From contig CANQPO010000005.1 in NCBI GenBank assembly GCA_947625695.1, forward strand, positions 1-50,016: DNA of 50,016 nucleotides, given 5' to 3'. Origin of the DNA: an uncultured Clostridia bacterium (GTDB lineage: Bacteria; Bacillota; Clostridia; Christensenellales; Borkfalkiaceae). The notes beneath the pieces were generated by a model. That model was given only the letters and a program-made list of their open reading frames with translations. It was not told where the DNA came from and ran no database searches. This document shows positions 33,081-43,400 of the stretch, one piece after another. Every line of letters starts with the position of its first letter. Positions within the stretch are counted from its first letter, which is position 1. Made by a program: the position numbers and the translations under genes.

Positions 33081-34286
33081 TTAGGGAAGCAGCCCCGAGC
33101 CGCCGCCCGAGCCTTCACCCGTGCCGTCGCCCGAGCCTTCGCCTGAGCCGCCCGTGCCGATATTTCCGTAATAGTCGGAGACCACGTCTTTTACACTGTC
33201 GGGGATGTTGCTGTCCGAACCGAGGCGGTCCTGCGCGTCTCCGTAGGAATCGCTGAAGGAATCGCCGTAGTAGTGCTGGCCGTCAACAATCTGTTGGTTG
33301 GTGACGTCGTGGCGCGAATTTGCGGGATCGTCGTTATTATTGTTGCCGTCTTCTCCGTCCTCGCCGCCTTCGCCGTCTTCGTAGCCTTCGCCGTCTTCGC
33401 CGCCGTCATCGGTGGGATCGCCCGGCTGTCTCTCCAAGTATTCATCCGGACCGATGTCCTCCACATCGAAGCCGAGCAGGACAAACGTCGCCGAAACTTC
33501 GAGGTTTCCTTTGACGTTCACATCCTGACGGTAGGGATCGCGCACGCCGTCCGACCAGCAGACAAACGCATAGCCTGTAGCGGGAACGGCATAAACGGCG
33601 GGAGCGTCCTCCCCCTCCTTGACCTCGATATCTCCCTCGACGGGAACGAGTCCTTCGGTGGGATCGTCAATGCTCCCTACGCTCGTTGTCCACTCGTCCG
33701 TGCAATACACGATCGTGCCGGTGTTGACGCCGGAAGCAACCTTATAGGTGCATACAAAGGTGCGCACGGGCTTGCTGCCCTCGATGAGCTCCATGCCGCT
33801 CGGAATGACGTCCGCATAGTAGAGGGAGGACACTGCGGTGCCGCCCGCAAAGCCGACGACGAGCGATACGGTGAGAAAGACGATGAGCGCAACCGACACC
33901 ACGATCTTCAAAAGCATGGAGTCCATCGACTTCATGGCATGGACGGCGTCCTCGCGCTGGCGGGTAGCGATGTAAGAATCGTCCCCTTCGAGCTCGAGCA
34001 TGGTGATGAGCCGCTCTTCGAGGCCCAAGGCGTCCACGCGGACGGCGATCTGCTTGGTGGTGGGTTTGAATTTAAAGAAGTAGAGCGGCAGCGATGTGGC
34101 GAGGAAGGCCACGCCGAACATGCCGAGCGCAAGCCAAAGCCCCGCGCGGAAGCCGAAGAACCAGCTGAAAAGCGCGGTGACAAGAAGCGCGCAGCTCCCT
34201 GCAATGAGTCCGTAGAAGAGGGACTTGAGGACCCCTTCCTTTACGATACGCTTGTGATACTTTTTGAAAAGAGGATTTGTTTTCAT
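33081..34286 (-). CDS. Operon membrane protein, DUF4175-like N-terminus with InlB-type domain and acidic tail
   Basis: A 401-residue protein, first gene of the MoxR cluster as it now stands. Two hydrophobic segments at about 20-75 are followed by KQIAVRVDALGLEERLITML, which resembles the DUF4175-type proteins often found beside MoxR. A third membrane segment is at about 125-150. Residues about 200-285 hold a divergent InlB-type repeat (VPATGYAFVCWSDGVRD). The rest is low-complexity: an Asp/Glu/Gly run near 295-325 and a Gly/Ser-rich end. The low-complexity part likely lies outside the cell as a flexible stalk. The ATG at 34286 follows TAGGAGTG. The domain calls are by pattern, and the DUF4175 link is only a resemblance. 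Confidence 0.75.
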   Translation of the reverse strand: MKTNPLFKKYHKRIVKEGVLKSLFYGLIAGSCALLVTALFSWFFGFRAGLWLALGMFGVAFLATSLPLYFFKFKPTTKQIAVRVDALGLEERLITMLELEGDDSYIATRQREDAVHAMKSMDSMLLKIVVSVALIVFLTVSLVVGFAGGTAVSSLYYADVIPSGMELIEGSKPVRTFVCTYKVASGVNTGTIVYCTDEWTTSVGSIDDPTEGLVPVEGDIEVKEGEDAPAVYAVPATGYAFVCWSDGVRDPYRQDVNVKGNLEVSATFVLLGFDVEDIGPDEYLERQPGDPTDDGGEDGEGYEDGEGGEDGEDGNNNNDDPANSRHDVTNQQIVDGQHYYGDSFSDSYGDAQDRLGSDSNIPDSVKDVVSDYYGNIGTGGSGEGSGDGTGEGSGGGSGLLP

Positions 34287-34327
34287 GTTTTTACACTCCT
34301 ATCCTTTTTTTCTTATATATGCATATG

Positions 34328-34362
34328 CCCTCCGCGAAGATCCAAGCGGAAATTCGCGGGGG
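34328..34362 (-). other. Hairpin in the 135-bp gap after the giant LRR lipoprotein gene
   Basis: CCGCGAA (34332-34338) pairs with TTCGCGG (34353-34359), extended by CCC/GGG across one bulge. No T-run follows on the minus strand. A small GGGGA/TCCCC hairpin lies nearer the stop codon, also without T. I see no -35/-10 pair for the downstream gene here. The gap may therefore be a read-through or processing site rather than a transcript end. Confidence 0.45.
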
Positions 34363-34421
34363 GAAACTGCATTCGTCAGATGAAACTCACCGACATTTCG
34401 GGGATGGCTCCCCTTTCGGCG

Positions 34422-37400
34422 TTATGCCTCCGGTTCGTAGTCAAAGATGACCTGAGCTGCGATGTCTTTCAACCATGCCACGCCGCAGGAAGCGCAAGTT
34501 TCGAAGCGGCTGTTGCGCACGCGGATCTGTTGAGCCGCGGTCCAGCCTCCGAACACGTTGGTTGCAATCGAGCCGACATTTGCCGAGAGTTCGATGCTGG
34601 GAATATTCACGCAGCCGTTGAAGGCATTTGTGCCGATCTCGGCGATGGACTCGGGCAGCACCATGGCTTTGGTGAGACTCGTGCAATTCTGGAAGCAATT
34701 TGAGCCGATCTTAGTCAGCGTCTCGGGAAGGTTGATATCCTCAAGTTTCGTGCAGCCATTGAACCAATTGGTGCCCATGCCGACGAGGTTATCGGGAAGC
34801 TGTACCTTCCTGAGCGACGCGGCGTTCTGGAACACGTAGTTGGGCATGGAGCTCGCGTTATCAAACGGGTTGCCCTCGAAGATGATCGTCTCAAGTTCCG
34901 ACCCGCTGAAGACATAGCCGCCCTTCATATTCGTGATCGTTGCGGGGATGGTGAGCGTCTTGATGCCGGCTGCTTCGAACTCATGCGAGTACAATGTCGT
35001 TCTGGGACCGAAATCAACAGACTCGAGCTTGGCGCATCCCTCGAAGTAGTACGACAAACTGTAATCTTCGCCCTTACTATCGATGACCTGAGGATCGCTC
35101 TCGAATACAGCGGAGGTCAATTCGCTCTCCGAGAAGGCATATGCGCCGAGCTTTTGCAACGTAGCGGGAAGAACGATGTTCTGCAGTTTGCTCTTTTCAA
35201 ATGCGCGGAACCCGATGCTTGTGACCTGTTCGGGGACCTCGAATTCGGTGATGCCCGCACCGGAGAAGGCATAATTCGGGATGGCTGTAACGCCTGCGGG
35301 GATATCCACCTTCGTCAAGTTCACGCAGTTCTGGAAGGTGTAGGTCCCCATCTCGGTGAGATTTGCAGGCAGGTGCACGGTGGTGAGGTTCGCGCAGTCG
35401 GAGAAGGTGTAGTCCCCGAGCGTCGTCATAGCGTCGGGAAGAACGATCTCCGTGAAGGGCGCACCTGCAAGCGCGTAGTTGGGAAGGCTCGTTGCGGTGA
35501 GCTCGGAGAGGTCGAGCTTGGTAACGCCGTCGAGCTTCAAGTTCTGGAACGTGTAGCCGGCGATCGTGGCATTCCCTGTGACCTTGAGCGTGTCTCCGGT
35601 GAGATTCATACTGTAAGGAAGCGCATAGATGATGACTTCATTCGTATCGAGCTTGGTCCCCACGACCATGCCCGACGAGAGGTCGAGCTTGGCATATCCC
35701 TGATCGGGGTTGCTACTACTGGTCGAGGCAGTGTTGACCTTATCGATCGTCGTGCCGCTCGTGAGCTTGAAGGAGGTGATCCCCGTGCATTCCGCGAAGG
35801 CGCTTTCACCCAAGACTTGCAGATTGCTGTTCAAGGTCACGACGCCCTTGACATACGCGCAGTTGCGGAAGGCCTCTTTGCCGATGTGCGTGAGCTTGGA
35901 GATATCGAGGTTCTCGATGTCCGTAAGGCTCGTGCAGTTCAGGAACACCTGGCCGCCGACTTGCGTGACGCCGCCCTCGGGCAGGATGACCTTTTCGAGC
36001 GCGGTGCATCCCTCGAAGGTGTGAACTGCCAATGCGTAGGTGACATTGCCCGTCGCAGTGGAAGAAAGACGGTCGATCTGGGTTGCCGAAAGGTCGATGT
36101 TCGTAAGGTTCGTGCAGTTCTGGAAGGTGTAAGTTCCGGCCGTCTTGATCGATGCGGGAACGGTGACTTCCTCAAGCACTTCGCAGCCTGCAAACATATA
36201 GTTGCCGAGCGCCGCCGCCGTAGCGGACGAGAGGTCGATGGACCGAAGATTGGTGCAGTTCTGGAAGGTGTAAGTCCCGAACGCGGAGACTTTGGCGCCG
36301 TTGAAGTTGACGTCCGTGAGCTTCGTGCAACCGCGGAACATATAGTTGGGCAGAGCTCCCGTGTAGCCCTTGTCGATATTGACCGTTTGGAGCGACTCGC
36401 ATCCGTCGAACATATAGGTACCGGCAGAGGCGGTGAGTTTGACGTCCGCGGGGATCGTCACTTCGGTGAGGTTGAGACACTTCTGGAACATGTAATTGCC
36501 CCACGAGGTGAACTGCTTGAAGTCGGCAAGATCGATGGAGGTGAAGCCGTCGCCCATGAAGGCGTAGTTGCCGACCTTGACTACGTTGGAGGGCAGAGTG
36601 ATCTTATTGAGGTTTTCGCACTCTGCGAAAGTGTAGGTGGCCGTCATGAAGGTGGAGCCGCCCGCGCACTTGCTGAGGTCTACCGAGGTAAATGCGCATC
36701 CGCGGAAGGCGTCTTGCCCGATCGTGGCGAGGCTCGTAAGGTTGCTGAAATTCACCGTAGCGAGACTCGTGCAGCCCTTAAACATCGAGCGAGGGATCTC
36801 CTTGAGATTGGGCCCGCCGACGAACTCGACCGATTTCAACTTGCTGCAGTTCTCAAAGGTTCCGTAATATGTCGACGAACTGCCCTTCGTGTTATAAGTA
36901 ATAGAGCCGGGGATCCTGACACTGGGGATGCCGCAATTCTGCAGGGCGCCCGCCTGGAAGCTCGTGAGCGAGGACAGATCGTTTGCCGCGCCGCTTCCGA
37001 TGTAGATCGCTTTCAGGTTCGCCGCGCCGTTGAAGGAGTTGAGGCCGATGGACTGGAAGCCTGCGGGCAGTCTCACGGTCTCCAGATTTTCGCAATCGAA
37101 GATGAAGAGACCTGTGTTTGCTGTCTGCACCTGACCTTTCACCGTGGAGAGGTGCATCACCTGCGTCTTGGAGAGGTCGATCTCCTTGATGTTGTCGCTG
37201 CCGCGGAAGGTACTCTGGCCGAGGAAAGCGAGGCTCGTAGGGAACTTCACGGACGTGAGCGAGGTGTTGTAGGCCAGCGCATAGTTTGCAAGGTCGGTGA
37301 GCGACGTGCAAACGGACAAGTCGAGGGACTTAAGCCCCGTATATGCGAAGGCATAGGTATCGATCGTCTTCAACGAAGCGGGAAGTTTGAGATCGGTGAG

Positions 37401-40400
37401 CGAATAACAGTACTGGAAGGAATACTTACCGATCTGCGTCATCGAAGAGGGAAGCGTGAGCTTGGCAAGCGAATCACAGTTCTGGAAGACGTATCCGCCG
37501 CTACTCTCAAGGTGCGTGCATGCCTCGAGATTGATCTTTGTGAGGTTATAGCAGTTCTGGAAGGCATATTCGCCGATCGTGGTCAAAACGCTGCCCGCCG
37601 TAAACTGCACTTCTTCGAGGTTGATACAATCCGCAAAGGCGTTTTCGCCGATCTCCTGCACGGAGGCGGCAATGACTACCTTTGTGATATCCGACTGCCC
37701 CTTGAAGGCGCCGGCGCCGATCTTGGTGCCCGAGCCGATCGTGATCTGCCCCTCAACCGCCTTATACACGAAGACGACGGAATCACCGTTTGCATCGTAG
37801 AGGGCGGGGAAATTGGCGTCCTTGCCCTCGGAGAAGTACTTGCTGTCTGCATCGACGGTCACCTGCTGCAATTTACCGCAGCCTGTGAATACGTTGTCGA
37901 TATTCTTGACAGACTTGGAGAGGTGCACGGTCGTTAAAGAGCCGCAGTAGATGAAGATCTTTTCACCCAGCTCCATGCCGTCTGCCGCCGTGGATTCGGG
38001 GAAAGTGAAGCTCGTGATCGCAGCTTTTTCAAAGACATTATTTCCGATGCTTTCGAGCCTACACTTGCCCGCATTGTCGCCCGTCTCGTAGGTTTCGAAG
38101 GCGAAGGTTTTGAGCGCGTAGTCTTGCTTGAAGGCGGTATTGCCGATGGAAACAACGTTCGCGGGCAGGGTGACATTGTCGAGATTGATGCAGTTGAAGA
38201 AAGCGCTGACGCCAATGGTGAGATCGGGCGATTCTTCCGTAGCCTTGGCAAATGTGACGGTCCGGAGCTGTCTCTGCATGTAGAACGCATTGTTGCCGAT
38301 CTCCGTGAGCTTGGTCGCCGCCGACAAGTCCACCGTCTTGAACCTGAGGGTGTTGTTGTAGTCATAGAACGCGTTGCTTGCGATGGACGTTACGTTCTTG
38401 GGGATGACGAGATCCTCCTGCGCATTGGCGAGGCTCACATACGCGAATGCATAGGAGCCGATCGTCTTGAGCGATTCGGGAAGTTTCAGTTCGGGAAGGA
38501 CCGCCTGGTAGAATGCGTCATCCAAAATCGCCGTCGTGCCCTCGGGGATCTCGAATTCGGTGAGATCGGTGCAGTAGCCGAAAGCGTATTTGCCGATCTG
38601 GAGATCGGAGACCTCTCCGTCAAAGGTGACAGACTGCAGAGGCTGATGGTAGAAGGCATAGTTCCCGATATACGTCGTGCGGGCGGGAAGCACGAAGGAC
38701 GTAAAGTTGTAGTACACATTCGTCGTTGTGTAACTCGACACATAGGAGAATGCGCCGTAGTAATCTACACCATGGCCACTTTCGCTGATCGACTGGCCGT
38801 CCTCGATCCTGAGCCCCTCTGTGCCGCCGGCTTCGAATTTGACTTCCTTGATGTTATAACTGCCGTTAAATACCCGTTGCGCAATGCTCGTCACCGTGTT
38901 GGGAATGGTGATGGAGGTGAGGCCCTTCCAGTTATAGATCAAGTACTGTCCCATCGTCTTGAGACCTTTGGGAAGGATGATCTCTTTTACGCTCGAGTTG
39001 TAGGTGCCATAGGTAGAGTCCGTATTGTACCCGTAGAGAGCATACTGCTGGAATGTGAGTTCCGCGTCGTCGGGCGTGCCGTCCTCCGCACTGTAGAGAG
39101 GTACAAGATCTTCAAAGGTGATCTTGCTCACATTATTGATGTCGCGGAAGGCGTAGGTGCGCACGATACGAATGGTGCCGGGCACCTTGATCTCACCCGT
39201 GGCGCCGGGCGAAGTGTAAAGCGCCTCATAGGCTTCATAAGTCACAGGAGCTCCGGCCGAGAGTTTGACCCCTTTGGTTGCATACAGCACGCCGTCGATA
39301 CCGGTGAAATATTGGTTTGCGGGATCGACCGTGACTTCCTTGAGGTTATTGCATTGCTGGAAGAGATCGAGAGAGTAGCCTCCGCCAAGATAAGAGGAGT
39401 TTTCGATCTGGTCGATGGTCTTGAGGTTCTTGGGAAGCTTGATGCTCACGAGCCCGTCGCAATTGTAGAAGATGGTGGTGCCGAGGTGCTCAAGGCGATC
39501 GGGAAGCTCAATGGTGACAAGCTTCGTGCAGCTGTAGAAGGCGCGCTGCTTGATCTCGAGCGGTTGCCCCTCTGCCCCTCCTTCGGGTGCGCGGAAGGTG
39601 ACGGTCGTAAGTTTGTCGCAGCCATTGAAGGCATTCTCGCCGACAACCGTGACGGACGCGGGAATGGAGATGCTCACCAGTTCATCTCTGTCTGCAAAGG
39701 CGGAAGGCGCGATCTCCAATACGCCGTCGGGGATCACAAAGTCGCCGCCCTTATCCATCGGGAAGAACAGGATGTTTGCGCCCTCGATATCGTACACGAC
39801 GCTATCCGCCGACCGGACGTAAGGGTTCGCCGCATCGACGTCGATGGTAGCGAGCTTGCTACCAAACACGCCGGAATAGCTGAATGCGGGGCATGCGGGA
39901 CCGATGTGCGCAGTCGTGACATAGGAGATATTTGTGGAGCCGTTGTCTGCCGCAAATACATAGTCGGCATACTCGATTTCGGTGCGGTCGGTATTGACCC
40001 AAACCTCGGTGAGCTTGGTGTACTTACCGAAGGCATACCGGCCGACGGTCTTGAGGTTTGCGGGAAGATGAAGCTCGGTGACCAAGGTGTTGGTGCCGGA
40101 ATCGCTGCCCGACGTAGTCTTATAGCCCGCATAGAAGGCCTTGGACTGGATATTGAGGTCGAAGTCGGTTGCCGTACCGGTGAACTCGATGCTCTCGAGC
40201 ACGGTGATGTGTCCGAATGCTTCGGACGCGATATTCACAACATAGCCGGGAATGACGATACCCGTAAGGAGAGGATGCTCGTAGAACGCTTTTTCCCCTA
40301 CCGACACAACGCCGACGGGAATGGTGTATACGCCGAGTTCTTTTCCCTTGGGTGCAAACACGATCTCTTTGCCGCTCACTTCGCCCTCATAATCTTTGCA

Positions 40401-43400
40401 GAGGAGGCCGTCGATCGAAGAGTACGTGCCGCCCGCCTCTACCGTGATCTCGGTAAGACCCGTAAGGGCCGAAAGAGACGATGCGTCAACAGCCGCAAGC
40501 CGTGCGGGGAAATGAATGCTCTTGAGCGCAGTACAGTTTTTGAACGCATTCTCGCGGATATCGAGCGAGGAGGGCGAAACGCCTGCGGGCGTGGAAAGGA
40601 ACTCGATCGCTTCGAGCGCCGTGCAGCCGCTAAATGCCTCCATCTGAATCTCGGATACGGTATAGCTGATATTGAGTTTGGTGAGTTTGGTCGCACTGTA
40701 GAAAGCGCCCTGCGGGATCACCGTCACGCCATTGGGAACGGTGTATTCGCCGCTCTTGGCGATGGGGAAGTAACGAACTTCCTTCATATAGGTGGCGGGG
40801 TTGTTGTAGAGCAACACGCCGTCATCGGAGGAGTACACGGCGTCCGCACTATAATCGGTCGCGTAAACGTTCACTGCGCGGAGCGCGGTGCAGCCTTGGA
40901 AAACGTTGCCCGCTGTACCGAACGTAATGAGCTTGACGGTGTCGGGAATGTTGAGCACTTCGAGGGAAGTACAATTCGTGAAGTCCAGAATACGCGTCAC
41001 AGGTTTGCCGCCGGACGTGGTGGGCACGCGCGCTTCCGTAACCATGCCGCCCGTGAGTCCGGGGCCCTTGGAGACGGAGACGCCGCCCCTTTCCGAATCG
41101 TCCTCAAACTCGAACACCACTACATAGGAAGCATACAAGACCCGATCTTCGTCCTGCAAATAGCCCCGCGTCATCTCCCCTTTGAAATTGGAAACTTCCG
41201 TGCCTCCGTCGTTGTCGTAATGCCATCCGGAGAAAGTATATTCATCGTACTTGGAAACCGCCACGGGAAGGGTGATCTTTTCGCCGAAGCGGATGGTCAT
41301 TTTGATATTCTTCAGATCATCGTTGCCGTATCTTCCGACATCGAACGTGATCGTATGTACGTTTGCCATCCAGCCCGCATAGAGCGTGCGGTTCTGCCCG
41401 TCGGTAAAGTAGGCGTCGTCATAGCGCAAGCCTTCGCCGTCCATGCCGTTGGGCGCAGTGTACCACGCTTCGAAGGTATAGCCGTAGAACTTGACCTCCT
41501 CCGCATTGGGCAAGTCGAGAATATCGCCGTCGGCAACATAGAGGGGTTTAGGCTGAATGTCTGCTCCTGCGTCCGCTCTGTCGATATCGAACGTGATCTC
41601 ATACACCTTGACGGTGATTTCCTTGGGAGAGGAAACAGTACCGTCCTCCGCCTTGGAGCTGACGGAGAGCTTGACATCCCCCGCCTTTGTGAAGGTAACC
41701 TCATAGGAAGTCCCCTCAACGGTGACGGGCTCGCCATCCCCCACCGTTACGATATATTCGGAGACATTGAGAACGGGATCCCAGCTGAGCACGCCCTGAC
41801 GATACACGATATCGCCCAAAGCGACGCGAAGGGTGATGGCGTCGGACTCGAGGGAGTCGGTCTTGCCTTCCGCCTGCGCACGCACGCTGACCGAATAGAG
41901 AGACTTGCCGCTCAGTTCCATCTCCGAAAGGTCGATGGAGGTGCCCGTCGCCTCGTAAGTCTTGCCGTCCGCGGTGACGACATATTTTTCCGCGCCTTGG
42001 GAAGCCGTCCACTTTATGGTCTTACCGTCGCACACGACCCCCGTGGGAGCCGCAAGACGGTCCTTGGTATAGGTGACGGTCGTGTCTGCAGGAGAGCTCC
42101 AACCGCGTGTAACGGGTTTGACCTTTACGGTGTACTCGCCCGCGTCATAGCTCTTGAGATCGAAAGAGGTCTGCGTGCCGACGTCGCCCGAGAACACTTC
42201 CTTGTCGCCGCTGAGCACGGTGACATAGTAGGACTTGGCGCCCGTAACGGCGCTCCAGGAAGCGACCTCGGTGGCGGGGTCCACAGAAAGACCGGACACT
42301 TTGTCGAGCAAGCGCAGGAAATCGAAGGGTTCGGACTCGGAGGTGACGTACCCGTTCGCCATTGCTTTTACGACAAAGCTGATGCCGGTCGCGGGCATAT
42401 CGCAGTTTTTGAAAGACCAGCTGCGGTTGGTTCCGAGATTGATATCGGTATGGTTGTGGTTCTCGGTGCCGCAAACGACGGAGAGCAGATACTGCTGCGC
42501 ATTGCCCACGCCGTTGAAGAGCACGGTGGTTTCCTCAACTTTAAATACGGAAACGCGCGCGAGCGCCTTGTTGTTGAAGTAGCGCACGGTCGTCTTGTCG
42601 CCCACCGTAACGCTCACCTGATATTCGCCCGCCGCCATAGACGCAAAGTCATAGGGGTTGGAGGTGAACTGGCTCGAGATTTCCTTCGTGGTGCCGTCGG
42701 GTGCGGTGATGGTGATCGTGAAACGGTCGTTTACGCCGCTCGTTTCCACTTCGATGCCGCTCTCGTCCACGGACACGACGGGATTGCCGTCATCCCATAC
42801 GGCATAGAGCGTGATATTCTCCTCGATGGGCTGCTCCTCGTAGCGATAGGAGAGCTTTTGCGCGGAATAGAACTGCGAAACATACCAGCCCACGAACTTG
42901 GAGCCCTCTTTTACGGGCGTGGGAAGATGGAAGAGCTTCCCGCCCGTGGTGGTAACGTCGTCGATCTCGGAAGCGCCTGCGCCCGTCTCGAATTTTACGG
43001 TGAACTCGGGATCAATGTGCTGAACAAAGCGCGCATACAGCGTGAGATCTCCCGTTACGGGCTGGGAGAAATAATAGAGATTTTTGCATGCCTCATCCGT
43101 GTACCAGTCGATGAACACTTCATCGCCCTTGGTAGGAGCGGCGGGAGCTGCGACCGTCTTGCCGTTGCGCACTTTGACAGCAGCAACGGACGAACCGCCC
43201 AGCGTATTGAAACTGACGGTATAATCTACCTTCAGAAGGAAGTTGTACGCCTTCTCCTTATAGGTCAAATTTACGGTCTTATTCTTGATGGTAGCGTCAA
43301 TCACGCTCCCGTCGCCGAGGGTCAATTTGAGAGATTCGCCCTCCAGCGCATATTCACCCTCTACCGTATCCGGAGAAATTTCAAGTTTGAACTTGTTCTC

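Noticed and set aside
34328-34362. Terminator ending the giant LRR lipoprotein transcript
   Set aside because: There is no T-run after the stem on the minus strand; I keep it as a hairpin of unknown role.
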